The notes beneath the pieces were generated by a model that was not told where the DNA came from, ran no database searches, and saw nothing but the letters and a program-made list of their open reading frames with translations. A program made the translations under genes and the position numbers. From Turicibacter sp. (GTDB lineage Bacteria; Bacillota; Bacilli; MOL361; Turicibacteraceae): a stretch of DNA of 18,785 nucleotides. The stretch covers positions 1-18,785 of the forward strand of contig JAUMTV010000065.1 in NCBI GenBank assembly GCA_030531025.1, read 5' to 3'. Of the stretch, positions 5,425-13,154 are shown piece after piece (position 1 is the first letter of the stretch; each line of letters begins with the position of its first letter).

Positions 5425-6147
5425 ATGGTCGCACAAAAACGTCGCAAAAAATCGTTCTCTTATGTCTTATATGTCATGTATGTCTTACTATTACTCGTTA
5501 TTATTGGTGATATTATTGGGGCTTCACTTTATATTAAGTTAGAGCAATCCTCACAAAGTTTAATGTTAAACTATGTGAATGAAAATATTAATGCCTTTGA
5601 TCAAACGCAATGGTCATATAATCAATTGTTTTACAAACAGTTTATGTATCAAGGGAGTATGTGGGTGTTAGGATTAACCGTCATTGGCGTTGTTGTTAAC
5701 TTATTTCTTGTTTTTTTAAAAGGAGTTATTGCAGGGTTTAATGTCTTTTTTATCTTTCAAACATTAGCACCAATGGAAGCCATTTGGACAAGCTTTTTAT
5801 GGCTAATTCAATACTTACTTATTTTAGCTGTCACTATTTTAAGTGGATATTTCAGTATCCGTTTTGTTATCATGGCCGTTAAAATTATTTTCTTTAAGAA
5901 AAATACAACGATTTTACAAAAACATTTACTGTACTATTTTTATCAATTAGTCATTATTATGATGCTAACCTTAATTACTTCCGGTGTCACTTATTTGATT
6001 CAACCTGTTGTGTATCATCAATTTGAGAAAGCAGGACAAGCTAAACCTGCCGAACAGTCGGCAGATGATTTTATTTCGACATCATCTGATGCAACTTCAA
6101 ATCTAATGTTGCAAATAAATGTTAATTTCGAGACAGAAATGTTATAA
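5425..6147 (+). CDS. spoIIM: Stage II sporulation protein M (engulfment)
   Basis: This is a 240-aa integral membrane protein with hydrophobic spans at about residues 14-38, 78-112, 118-150 and 168-195, a basic N-terminus (KRRKK) and a polar tail of about 40 residues. The central WVLGLTVIGVV ... FLKGVIAGFNVFF stretch matches the SpoIIM family pattern of a glycine-flanked helix pair. In Bacillus, SpoIIM works with SpoIID and SpoIIP in septal peptidoglycan remodelling during engulfment, and spoIIM lies between nudF and fur exactly as here. Start ATG 5425 sits 7 bases after AGGGGGA; a TTG at 5401 would be an extension without such a box. The polar C-terminal extension makes it somewhat longer than the roughly 214-aa Bacillus protein. 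Confidence 0.75.
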   Translation: MVAQKRRKKSFSYVLYVMYVLLLLVIIGDIIGASLYIKLEQSSQSLMLNYVNENINAFDQTQWSYNQLFYKQFMYQGSMWVLGLTVIGVVVNLFLVFLKGVIAGFNVFFIFQTLAPMEAIWTSFLWLIQYLLILAVTILSGYFSIRFVIMAVKIIFFKKNTTILQKHLLYYFYQLVIIMMLTLITSGVTYLIQPVVYHQFEKAGQAKPAEQSADDFISTSSDATSNLMLQINVNFETEML

Positions 6148-6148
6148 T
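6138..6148 (+). promoter_or_regulatory. fur promoter (extended -10) inside the end of spoIIM
   Basis: TGTTATAAT (6140-6148) is an extended -10 element. It overlaps the last codons of spoIIM and lies 46 bases before the fur start, so fur can be expressed outside sporulation. No convincing -35 was found. Confidence 0.45.
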
Positions 6149-6193
6149 AAAAATATAACTAAATTTAGATTTTATAAACAAGATGGTGAAAAC

Positions 6194-6643
6194 ATGACAC
6201 AACTTTCGAAGTATGAAGCCATGATTGTGAAGTCTGGCTCGAAATTAACAAAACAACGTAAACAAATATTAAAAACTATCGTAGAACATTCAGATGAACA
6301 CTTTTCTGCAGAAACATTATATGATTTAGTTCGACATGTCGATAGTTCAATTGGAATTGCGACGATTTACCGAACATTAGAGTTATTTGAAAAGTTGAAA
6401 ATTGTTCGTAATGTTAAAATTAAAAATGATGGAGTTAATTATTATGATGTCATCGATTTAGATGAACAAAATCATTTCCATCATCATTTAATCTGTACAC
6501 ACTGCAATCAAATTATTGAAATTGCAGATGAATTAGAGAGTTATGAGGCCTTTATTAAAGAAAAATATGGATTTAATGTGACAGATCATGATTTAACATT
6601 CTATGGAACATGTGAATCTTGTCAATCATCAGAAAACTGCTAA
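6194..6643 (+). CDS. fur: Ferric uptake regulator Fur
   Basis: This 149-aa metalloregulator has an N-terminal winged helix with the recognition helix IGIATIYRTLELF (53-65). The metal-binding dimerisation domain carries HFHHHLICTHCNQIIEI (94-110). Structural zinc cysteines are C101/C104 and C140/C143. With iron bound, Fur represses iron-uptake genes. Fur, Zur and PerR are hard to separate by eye. The Bacillus-like order spoIIM - fur - xerD - deoB favours Fur. ATG 6194 is used (GGTGA box at 6185-6189, short spacing). An in-frame ATG at 6119 lies inside spoIIM and would add 25 non-family residues. A strong terminator follows immediately. Confidence 0.85.
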   Translation: MTQLSKYEAMIVKSGSKLTKQRKQILKTIVEHSDEHFSAETLYDLVRHVDSSIGIATIYRTLELFEKLKIVRNVKIKNDGVNYYDVIDLDEQNHFHHHLICTHCNQIIEIADELESYEAFIKEKYGFNVTDHDLTFYGTCESCQSSENC

Positions 6644-6673
6644 GAGCTTCTACTAAAGTAGAAGCTCTTTTTT
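6643..6673 (+). terminator. Terminator after fur
   Basis: AGAGCTTCTAC (6643-6653) and GTAGAAGCTCT (6658-6668) form an 11-bp perfect stem with a 4-base loop, followed by a run of T. The stem starts at the last base of the fur stop codon, and the xerD ribosome binding site begins right after the T-run. Confidence 0.92.
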
Positions 6674-6686
6674 AAGGAGGAAGGAA

Positions 6687-7598
6687 ATGAGATTTCAAAT
6701 CGAATTGGATCATTTTTTAACTTATTTAACCGTCGATCGTGGATTAAGTTTAAACACAAAAGAAAATTATGAACGTGATTTGAAAAGTTATTTGACCTTT
6801 ATGGAGCAACATTTAATAACAGATGTCGGGGCTATTGAGCGAGAAGAGATTCAATTATATTTGATTCAGTTGTATGAGCAAGGATTAAATACGAAATCAG
6901 TTGCCCGTCAATTATCAGCGATTCGAACGTTTCATGAGTATTTAATTATCGAAAAAATCAGTTTAAAAAATCCATGTGATTTAATTGAAAGTCCGAAGTT
7001 AACGCGGAAGTTACCTGAAATATTAAGTGTTGAAGAAGTCGATGCATTATTAGAAAGTTTCACGCATGAAACAGCAGGCGATATTAGAAATCATGCGATG
7101 GTCGAGCTTTTATATGCATCTGGTTTACGTGTTTCTGAATTACTAGCATTACAGCTTGAAGATCTTCATTTATCTAGACAATTTATTAAATGTCAAGGTA
7201 AAGGAAATAAAGAACGCATTGTTCCTATTGGTGAGGTAGCAGCGGAGGTTTTAGATTTATATTTAACTGTTGCTCGACCAAAGCTTCAAAAAAAAGCGAA
7301 TGATGCCTTATTTTTAAATCGCTTTGGTAATGCCATGACCCGACAAGGGTTTTGGAAAATCTTAAAAAAACAAGCTCAAGTAGCAGGAATTAAGAAAGAA
7401 TTATCACCGCATAAACTTCGTCATTCCTTTGCAACGCACTTAATCGAAAATGGAGTAGATTTGCGTCTTGTGCAAGAAATGTTAGGGCATTCTGACATTG
7501 CAACGACCCAAATCTATACACATATTAGTAAAGATCATCTTCGAAGTGTCTTTGAATTAGCTCATCCAAGAAGTGGTCGATCAGAAGATGAAAAATAA
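6687..7598 (+). CDS. xerD: Site-specific tyrosine recombinase XerD
   Basis: This 303-aa recombinase resolves chromosome dimers at dif together with XerC at division. The SAM-like core-binding domain covers about residues 1-87. The catalytic domain holds all expected residues: R148 (ASGLRVSELL), K172 (GKGNKERIVP), H242 and R245 (SPHKLRHSFATH), H268 (LGHSDIATTQ) and the nucleophile Y277 (IYTHIS). XerD rather than XerC is chosen from the fur - xerD - deoB gene order. A strong AAGGAGG box lies 6 bases before ATG 6687. It has no promoter of its own that I can see between the fur terminator and the start, so read-through or an internal promoter must serve it. No dif site was seen nearby. Confidence 0.92.
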   Translation: MRFQIELDHFLTYLTVDRGLSLNTKENYERDLKSYLTFMEQHLITDVGAIEREEIQLYLIQLYEQGLNTKSVARQLSAIRTFHEYLIIEKISLKNPCDLIESPKLTRKLPEILSVEEVDALLESFTHETAGDIRNHAMVELLYASGLRVSELLALQLEDLHLSRQFIKCQGKGNKERIVPIGEVAAEVLDLYLTVARPKLQKKANDALFLNRFGNAMTRQGFWKILKKQAQVAGIKKELSPHKLRHSFATHLIENGVDLRLVQEMLGHSDIATTQIYTHISKDHLRSVFELAHPRSGRSEDEK

Positions 7599-7607
7599 GG
7601 TTTTTTC

Positions 7608-7636
7608 TCGCAAAGTTTGATAAAATGAAATATAAT
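7608..7636 (+). promoter_or_regulatory. Candidate deoB promoter
   Basis: TATAAT (7631-7636) is preceded, with 17-base spacing, by TCGCAA (7608-7613), a poor -35. A short AATACT/AGTATT hairpin lies in the leader (about 7660-7676) between promoter and ribosome binding site. Confidence 0.4.
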
Positions 7637-7703
7637 AAATAAGTAAGCGTTAATGATTAATACTAAAGAAGTATTAGTTTGTACGTTAGAAAGGAAGTTG
7701 CTT

Positions 7704-8885
7704 ATGAAGTATAAACGTATATTTTTAGTTATTATGGACTCTGTTGGCGCTGGAGAATTACCAGATGCAAAAGATTATAACGATACAGGGGCAAATACAT
7801 TAAAGCATATTGCTCAGGCTGCTAAAGGATTAAACATGCCAAATATGCAAAAGCTTGGATTAGGAAATTTAACAGAAATCCAAGGAGTAGCACCAGTGAA
7901 GCCAAAGCAAGGATATTATACAAAGTGTGAAGAATTATCAACTGGAAAAGATACAATGACAGGTCATTGGGAAATCATGGGGCTAAAAATTACTGAACCA
8001 TTTAAAACATTTACTGATACAGGTTTTCCTAAAGAATTAATTGATGAATTAGAGGCTCGTACGGGACGTAAAGTGGTTGGAAATAAGTCAGCTTCTGGAA
8101 CGGAGATTTTAGATGAATTAGGTGAGCATCACATGGCAACAGGTGATATCGTTGTGTATACATCAGCAGATTCAGTTTTACAGATTGCTGCTCATGAAGA
8201 CATTATTCCGGTAGAAGAATTATGGAATATGTGTAAAATTGCTCGTGAGATTACAATGAAAGACGAGTGGAAAGTTGGACGCATCATTGCACGTCCATTT
8301 GTAGGGCCTAAAAAAGGTGATTTCAAACGTACACCAAACCGTCATGACTATGCGTTAAAACCATTTGGACGTACGGTATTAAATGAATTAAAAGACGCTG
8401 GTAAAGAAGTCATTGCAATCGGTAAGATCAATGATATTTATGTGGGTGAAGGAATTACCGATTCAATCTTAACAAAGTCAAATGAAGATGGAATGAATCA
8501 ACTATTAAATGTGATGGCTCGTGATTTTAGTGGATTAGCCTTTTTAAATTTAGTTGATTTTGATGCGATGTATGGCCACCGACGTGATCCACTTGGATAT
8601 GCAAAATGTCTAGAAGAGTTTGACGTTCAACTAGGTGACGTCTTAGCCCAAATGAAAGAAGATGATTTGTTAATCATTTCTGCAGATCATGGAAATGATC
8701 CAATTGCATCAGGAAGCGATCACACACGTGAATATATCCCAGTGATTATGTATTCACCTTCAATGCAAGAAAGTGGCGAGTTAGAAATTGGAAAATCATT
8801 TGCGAATATTGGGGCAACGGTTGCACAAAACTTTGGTGTGCAAATCCCTGCGATTGGAGAAAGCTATTTAGATGAATTAAAATAA
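7704..8885 (+). CDS. deoB: Phosphopentomutase
   Basis: This 393-aa enzyme interconverts (deoxy)ribose-1-phosphate and (deoxy)ribose-5-phosphate, linking nucleoside salvage to the pentose phosphate pathway. It is an alkaline-phosphatase-superfamily metalloenzyme. Visible marks are the metal site D12 in [13 protein letters not shown], the phospho-threonine loop [10 protein letters not shown] (81-90), and the C-terminal ISADHGNDP and [11 protein letters not shown] metal motifs. The length equals the family norm. ATG 7704 follows AAAGGAAG. An in-frame ATG at 7653 would add 17 residues, reach into the leader hairpin and precede the real ribosome binding site. No purine nucleoside phosphorylase follows it, unlike in Bacillus. 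Confidence 0.95.
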   Translation: MKYKRIFLVIMDSVGAGELPDAKDYNDTGANTLKHIAQAAKGLNMPNMQKLGLGNLTEIQGVAPVKPKQGYYTKCEELSTGKDTMTGHWEIMGLKITEPFKTFTDTGFPKELIDELEARTGRKVVGNKSASGTEILDELGEHHMATGDIVVYTSADSVLQIAAHEDIIPVEELWNMCKIAREITMKDEWKVGRIIARPFVGPKKGDFKRTPNRHDYALKPFGRTVLNELKDAGKEVIAIGKINDIYVGEGITDSILTKSNEDGMNQLLNVMARDFSGLAFLNLVDFDAMYGHRRDPLGYAKCLEEFDVQLGDVLAQMKEDDLLIISADHGNDPIASGSDHTREYIPVIMYSPSMQESGELEIGKSFANIGATVAQNFGVQIPAIGESYLDELK

Positions 8886-8890
8886 TTTGA

Positions 8891-8916
8891 AAACTCAAGG
8901 AGATCCTTGAGTTTTT
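8891..8916 (+). terminator. Terminator after deoB
   Basis: AAACTCAAGG (8891-8900) pairs with CCTTGAGTTT (8905-8914) around a 4-base loop, followed by TTT. It lies 6 bases after the deoB stop. Confidence 0.88.
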
Positions 8917-8929
8917 ATTCGCTATATAA

Positions 8930-8969
8930 GTCCAGATAAATTTTCTTCATAGAAAATTTTTATCTGGAC
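8930..8969. repeat. Long hairpin / inverted repeat of unknown role
   Basis: GTCCAGATAAA (8930-8940) pairs with TTTATCTGGAC (8959-8969), and TTTTCT (8941-8946) with AGAAAA (8951-8956), leaving a TCAT loop and a 2-base bulge. It lacks a T-run, so it is not an ordinary terminator. The rest of the gap to 9109 is AT-rich with no gene or clean promoter seen. Confidence 0.5.
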
Positions 8970-9109
8970 TATAGTTGGCCTTGAACTTAAAAAGGACTAG
9001 AAACTGAGTATGATTCTGAAAATGTAGATTATTTCTCTGTTTTTATATAGTAGACATCTTTGTTAATTTTTATTAAAATAAAGAAAAGGTTTTAAATGAG
9101 GAGGGTGAT

Positions 9110-9643
9110 ATGATGGAATCAGAAGTGCGACGTCAAGCCATTTATGAAACACTAAAGGCTACGACACAGCCGATTAAAGGAAGTGAACTCGCTAAACAAT
9201 ATGGGGTAAGTCGCCAGGTAGTTGTTCAAGACATTGCATTATTACGTGCGAAAGGAATTCAAGTCGTGGCAACTCCTACAGGCTATATGATTCAAGCACC
9301 AGTTGCATCAGGTCTTTTAAAAACAATTTGTTGTAAACATGGACATACGATTGATGAATTAAAAAGTGAATTAGAATTAATTATATCGTATGGTGGAAAA
9401 GTGATTGATGTCGTGGTTGAACATCCGGTTTATGGTGAGATTCGAGTCGTTTTAAACTTAAATTATTTAAAAGATGTTAAAACATTTATTGACAGGGTTA
9501 GCCAAGCCCAAACAAAGCCATTATCTTTATTAACTGAAGGGATTCACTATCATACGTTAGAAGTTGAAGATGAACAGATGTATGAAGAAATTGTCAATGA
9601 ATTAAAGAAGCATCATTTTATTTATGAAGGATTGAATCATTAG
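9110..9643 (+). CDS. niaR: NiaR-type transcriptional repressor (HTH + 3H domain)
   Basis: This 177-aa protein has an N-terminal winged helix (about residues 6-62; SELAKQYGVSRQVVVQDIALLR is the DNA-contact region). A C-terminal 3H domain carries conserved histidines in KHGHTIDEL (H79), EHPVYGEI (H105) and GIHYHTLE (H146, H148). H79, E87, H146 and H148 match the metal-ligand pattern I recall for the Thermotoga homologue TM1602. NiaR (YrxA) senses nicotinic acid and represses niacin uptake and NAD synthesis genes. An AGGAGGGTGA box precedes both ATG 9110 and ATG 9113, so either may be used. A NiaR-like operator lies downstream, before the next gene, not clearly before niaR itself. Confidence 0.88.
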   Translation: MMESEVRRQAIYETLKATTQPIKGSELAKQYGVSRQVVVQDIALLRAKGIQVVATPTGYMIQAPVASGLLKTICCKHGHTIDELKSELELIISYGGKVIDVVVEHPVYGEIRVVLNLNYLKDVKTFIDRVSQAQTKPLSLLTEGIHYHTLEVEDEQMYEEIVNELKKHHFIYEGLNH

Positions 9644-9673
9644 TGAATATATGGTAAATTTATCAGTAGTAAT

Positions 9674-9701
9674 TTTCATGACTAAGTCATGAAATTTTTT
9701 T
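9674..9701 (+). terminator. Terminator between niaR and the EIIC-like gene
   Basis: TTTCATGAC (9674-9682) and GTCATGAAA (9686-9694) form a 9-bp perfect stem with a 3-base loop, followed by seven T. It ends 9 bases before the NiaR-like operator. Confidence 0.85.
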
Positions 9702-9707
9702 GAAGAT

Positions 9708-9724
9708 GGGTGACAAGACACTAG
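9708..9724. promoter_or_regulatory. NiaR operator candidate
   Basis: GTGACAAGACAC (9710-9721) differs at one position from the symmetric NiaR core GTGTCAAGACAC (equivalently GTGTCTTGACAC) that I recall from the published NiaR regulon. It sits 26 bases before the start of the EIIC-like gene and about 70 bases after the niaR stop. Bound repressor would lie between the terminator and the ribosome binding site. I could not identify a standard promoter in the 45 bases available. Confidence 0.6.
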
Positions 9725-9746
9725 GAAAGACAATAGGAGGGGTGAA

Positions 9747-10748
9747 ATGAAAAGTAAATTAATTGGGACATTAAATGGAATGGGAATTGGATTATTGGCC
9801 ACTTTAGTGGTTGGAACGATTATGGTTCAAATTGGAACACTGTTGAACTTTTCTTTACTTAATGAGGTAGGGGGATTTGCAAAAGTTTTAATGGCACCTG
9901 CGATTGGGGTAGGTGTGGCTTTGGCACTTCATGCGAAGCCACTAGTCATATTTGCATCTATTGTAACGGCTGCAATCGGAGCAGGGGCCATTCATTCAAT
10001 AGATGGTCAAATCGTTTTAAGTATTGGTGAGCCAGCAGGCGCCTATGTAGCAGCTTTATCAACAGCATGGATTGGAAATCGATTGATAGGGAAAACAAAA
10101 GTAGATATCATTTTAGTTCCGATGATCTGTTTAATGATTGGTGGAGTGGTAGGAGTCTTTTTTTCACCTGTGATCGCTCAAGTGACGAAAATCATCGGCA
10201 CATTTATTAATGAAGCGACACAACTTAAGCCGCTATATATGGGAGCCATCATTTCGCTTGTGATGTGTCTAGTCATTTTATCGCCTATTTCTTCAGCAGC
10301 TTTAGCTGTTAGTTTAGGACTTGAAGGATTAGCAGGAGGAGCAGCGGTAGTTGGGTGTGCCTGTTCAATGGTTGGATTCGCTGTGATTTCTTATCAAGAG
10401 AATGGCGTAGATGGATTACTATCACAAGGAATTGGCACATCAAAGATTCAGTTTGCTAATGTTGTTAAAAATCCATATATAGTTGTTCCTACAATGGTGG
10501 CTAGTTTAATATGCGGGATACTTTCAACCACTCTTTTTAAGATGGAGTGCAATAGTCTAGGGGCAGGCATGGGAACGAGTGGTTTAGTTGGACAAATTCA
10601 AACGGTTTCAGTAATGGGAGTACGTGTTATTCCAGCTCTAATTATTTTACATTTTCTGCTTCCTACTCTTATTAGTTTAGTCGTTTCAAATGTTATGCAT
10701 AAAAAAGGATTAATTAAACAATCAGACTTAAAATTATCTTTAAATTAA
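9747..10748 (+). CDS. PTS_EIIC_2-family membrane transporter-like protein (niacin-linked?)
   Basis: This 333-aa, very hydrophobic protein has about nine to ten membrane spans rich in Gly, Ala and Val. The glycine motif GAGMGTSGLVGQ near residue 275 and the internal SPISSAALAVSLGLEGLAGG are typical of the EIIC-like family PF13303. It has no IIA or IIB phosphorylation domain, so it need not be a sugar PTS porter. Start ATG 9747 follows AGGAGGGGTGA. Its only visible control element is a near-perfect NiaR site, and the gene before it encodes NiaR. I therefore infer a role in uptake of niacin or a related NAD precursor; no known niacin transporter (NiaP, NiaX, NiaY) is seen in the window. The family itself is usually annotated only as 'PTS subunit IIC'. 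Confidence 0.75.
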   Translation: MKSKLIGTLNGMGIGLLATLVVGTIMVQIGTLLNFSLLNEVGGFAKVLMAPAIGVGVALALHAKPLVIFASIVTAAIGAGAIHSIDGQIVLSIGEPAGAYVAALSTAWIGNRLIGKTKVDIILVPMICLMIGGVVGVFFSPVIAQVTKIIGTFINEATQLKPLYMGAIISLVMCLVILSPISSAALAVSLGLEGLAGGAAVVGCACSMVGFAVISYQENGVDGLLSQGIGTSKIQFANVVKNPYIVVPTMVASLICGILSTTLFKMECNSLGAGMGTSGLVGQIQTVSVMGVRVIPALIILHFLLPTLISLVVSNVMHKKGLIKQSDLKLSLN

Positions 10749-11374
10749 GTGTTGTTATTATGAAGGAGTGTTATGAATCTGGTATTACTATGGTAAAAGC
10801 ATTCTGATTAAAGAAGTGCATAGTGTGTAGGGTGTTAGTGAAAAATTAAAATAAAGTAGAAAGAATCTATCGACTGTTGATCAATGAGTCTGACGAGCGC
10901 TCAATTTTTCACTTCAATAAAATACAGACATTTAAGTTGATAGCTTTTTAGAAAAAATCATAGCAATGGCTGAATAAATTGTAAAAGATCACATGAGAAA
11001 ATTAGTCATGAACACGTAATTAGTCGAATCATAATTGAAAATCATTGATTGTTCAATGAATGATACACTGTTAGGTTCGAATATCTTTGATAACTCGGAA
11101 AAAAGGTTAAGTTAAGATAGAGTAATTCAAGAATCAAGGGGGGGGATTGAATGCTACCTTTTAAAAGAGAGTGTAACCATTCATTTGCATCTTACGAAAT
11201 GAAATAAAGTTCTAAGTGATTAACGATGAGAAAAAAGCAATCAATAATGATGTGTGCCCCGAATGTTAGACTAAAAAATCTAATCGAAGGGGTGCATTTT
11301 TTTATTAGTAATGAATAAATGAGGCATCAACTGGGTAGAGTAGGGTGGAATGTTGAAATTAAAAGGTGATATTA
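10749..11374. other. Gene-free stretch with decayed-looking sequence
   Basis: About 625 bases hold no ORF with a credible ribosome binding site; stops are dense in all frames. AGTGAAAAATT (10837-10847) and AATTTTTCACT (10903-10913) form 11-bp perfect arms around a 55-base loop that has its own TGAG/CTCA stem. A smaller ATCATTGA/TCAATGA hairpin lies near 11040-11064. A run of seven G precedes a 17-codon ORF near 11150 that I do not believe is a gene. The stretch may be the remains of an insertion sequence or a lost gene. No RNA family was recognised. Confidence 0.5.
11256..11303 (+). terminator. Terminator-like hairpin, resembles IS-end sequence
   Basis: GCCCCGAATGTTAGA (11256-11270) and TCTAATCGAAGGGGTGC (11279-11295) pair imperfectly around an A-rich loop, followed by T-rich sequence ending in seven T (11297-11303). 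The CCCC-n-GTTAGA ... TCTAA-n-GGGGTGCA layout resembles hairpins I recall from IS3-family element ends in Firmicutes, so it may be a relic terminator of a lost IS. Confidence 0.5.
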
Positions 11375-12751
11375 ATGAAATATTGGATTCATACGTTTTT
11401 AATTCTTTATTCACTACTTGCGATGTATCAGATTAAGCCCTTTTTAGATGAAAGTGAGCAGTTAGTTAATCAATGGATAGACATTGAACAAGGAGAGGTG
11501 ACAGGTGTTACTCAAGATGATAAAGGGAAACCAATCATCGCGCAATTAAGATTTTTTGATGCCGATGGTGCACTAGTCAAACGAATTCAAACTGATGAAG
11601 AAGGAGCCTTTAAAACGCTATTAGATGAGGGGCGCTATACATTAGAAGTTTCAAAAGGATATGAGTATGAAATTAAACAGTTGGCCATTGAGGTACAAAA
11701 AGAATCACCATTAACGTTGGAATCTATTTCATTAGCACGAGTGATGGATTGGACAGCGAAGCAATATATAAGTGGAGATTTTCATCAACATTCACAATTT
11801 AGTGACGATGCCATGAATACGATCAGTGAAATTCTAAAAGCCAATCAAGCCAATGGATTAAATTGTGGAGCATTAGCTGATCATAATTCAGTCAGTGGAA
11901 ATGATGAGTGGATGACCCTAGCAAAAGATTCAAAGTTTATTGCGATTCCATCCCAAGAGATTACAACGAAACAAGGCCATTATTTGGCTTTAAATACAAC
12001 TAACCTTATTGATTTAACAGATTTAAAAACAGAAGATGATGTAAAAAAAATGATCTCAAACATTCATGAACAAGGTGGATTAGCCCAAATTAATCATCCA
12101 GGTCGTCACTTTTCATATTGGGAGCAAGCCTCTTTATTTGATGCCATCGAGATTTGGAATGGTCACGCAATGCCCCCAATTTCCGATCAAACAGGAATTG
12201 AATCGTCCTTTAGTTATAATAAAATCAGTAAGGAGAAATGGTTTGAGTTACTTTCATCAGGAGTTAAAATAACAGCACTCGGTAATTCAGATAATCATGA
12301 TATTAGTGGAGGAAGTACGATTGCTCCTATTAGTGAAAATGAAACGTTTAATGAATGGATTGCAGACGGATTATATAATGGAAATCCAAGGAACTACATT
12401 CGAGTGGATGAGGTGACAATTGAAGGAATCTTAGAGGGAATTAAAGGGGGACATGTCTTTATTACCAATGGCCCATTGATGGATGTAACAATCAATGAGG
12501 TATCTTTTGGTGACACCCTTGAAGGTGTTACTGAAGCAGAGATCTCTTATATCGTTGCTTCAAATCATGGGGAATTAGAAGAGTTAAATATTATTGCAGA
12601 TGGGGACGTCATTGAAAAGGTTCCGTTAGCTTCTGATGTTCCGACTATTGGGACACTAACGTTGAATTTATCAGACTACCACTGGGTAGTGTTTGAAGTC
12701 ATTAGTAAATCATTTGAGTATGCGATTTCAAACCCAATATATTTAAAATAA
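11375..12751 (+). CDS. Membrane-anchored PHP-domain metallohydrolase (CehA/McbA-like)
   Basis: This 458-aa protein starts with an N-terminal hydrophobic helix (residues 4-19) that would export or anchor it. Residues 40-120 form a beta-rich carboxypeptidase-regulatory-like domain (VTQDDKGKPIIAQLRFFDADG). The PHP metal site follows: GDFHQHSQFSDD (H137, H139), ADHNS (D169, H170), E195 and H202, INHPG (H241), and LGNSDNH (D306, H308). The tail is beta-rich with a VFITNGPL motif usual in this family. CehA/McbA enzymes are metal-dependent esterases or phosphoesterases; the natural substrate here is unknown. ATG 11375 is chosen over GTG 11366 because AAAGGTGA lies 5 bases before it. No promoter was clear upstream. 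Confidence 0.8.
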   Translation: MKYWIHTFLILYSLLAMYQIKPFLDESEQLVNQWIDIEQGEVTGVTQDDKGKPIIAQLRFFDADGALVKRIQTDEEGAFKTLLDEGRYTLEVSKGYEYEIKQLAIEVQKESPLTLESISLARVMDWTAKQYISGDFHQHSQFSDDAMNTISEILKANQANGLNCGALADHNSVSGNDEWMTLAKDSKFIAIPSQEITTKQGHYLALNTTNLIDLTDLKTEDDVKKMISNIHEQGGLAQINHPGRHFSYWEQASLFDAIEIWNGHAMPPISDQTGIESSFSYNKISKEKWFELLSSGVKITALGNSDNHDISGGSTIAPISENETFNEWIADGLYNGNPRNYIRVDEVTIEGILEGIKGGHVFITNGPLMDVTINEVSFGDTLEGVTEAEISYIVASNHGELEELNIIADGDVIEKVPLASDVPTIGTLTLNLSDYHWVVFEVISKSFEYAISNPIYLK

Positions 12752-12784
12752 GTCGAAAAAAGTGATACAAAATGTGTCGAACTA

Positions 12785-12813
12785 TTGAATATTATGAGGA
12801 TTTTCAGTAAAAT
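12785..12813 (+). promoter_or_regulatory. Sigma-A promoter for the Dabb gene
   Basis: TTGAAT (12785-12790), 17 bases, TAAAAT (12808-12813). Good spacing and near-consensus boxes, 33 bases before the Dabb start codon. Confidence 0.6.
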
Positions 12814-12845
12814 AAATATAAAGGAAAGTAAAATGGAGGTACATG

Positions 12846-13148
12846 ATGGTTAAGCATATCGTTATGTGGAAGATTCAAGGACACAATGGTCAAACGAAAG
12901 AAGAAACAGCACAACAAATTAAGCGTGCTTTAGAAGACTTAAATGGTAAAATCGAAGGATTAATTAAATTAGAAGTGGGTATTGATTTCTTAAAAACAGA
13001 TTCATCTTATGACGTTGTTTTATATTCAGAATTAACGGATAAAGAAGCATTAGATTTTTATCAAAACCATCCACTACATGTTAAAGCAGCTACAGAAATG
13101 GTCAAACCTGCTGCAACTTCTCGCATTGTCGTTGATTACGAAATGTAA
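12846..13148 (+). CDS. Dabb-domain (stress-responsive alpha/beta-barrel) protein
   Basis: This 100-aa protein matches the Dabb fold: it opens with VKHIVMWKI, then a long helix (KEETAQQIKRALEDL), a beta-hairpin region (IKLEVGIDFLKTDSSYDVVLYSEL), and the typical ALDFYQNHPLHVKAA helix ending in a VVDYE strand. The family dimerises into a ferredoxin-like barrel. Members are linked to stress responses or serve as small enzymes and cofactor binders, so no precise reaction can be given. GGAGGT (12835-12840) is 5 bases from ATG 12846 and only 2 from ATG 12843, so the second is preferred. The gene has its own promoter and terminator, so it is a single-gene unit. Confidence 0.85.
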   Translation: MVKHIVMWKIQGHNGQTKEETAQQIKRALEDLNGKIEGLIKLEVGIDFLKTDSSYDVVLYSELTDKEALDFYQNHPLHVKAATEMVKPAATSRIVVDYEM

Positions 13149-13154
13149 TAACAG

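Noticed and set aside
9050..9066. Second NiaR site (AGACATCTTTGT) upstream of niaR
   Set aside because: Too many mismatches to the GTGTCTTGACAC core; autoregulation not supported.
9602..9802. Minus-strand 66-aa ORF across the niaR terminator and operator
   Set aside because: Spans a terminator, operator and ribosome binding site of plus-strand genes; no start signal of its own.
11030..11066. Fur or PerR box in the gene-free stretch
   Set aside because: The ATCATTGA/TCAATGA hairpin does not match a 7-1-7 Fur or PerR box.
11226..11318. 30-codon ORF reading through the IS-like hairpin
   Set aside because: No ribosome binding site, and it runs through a terminator structure.
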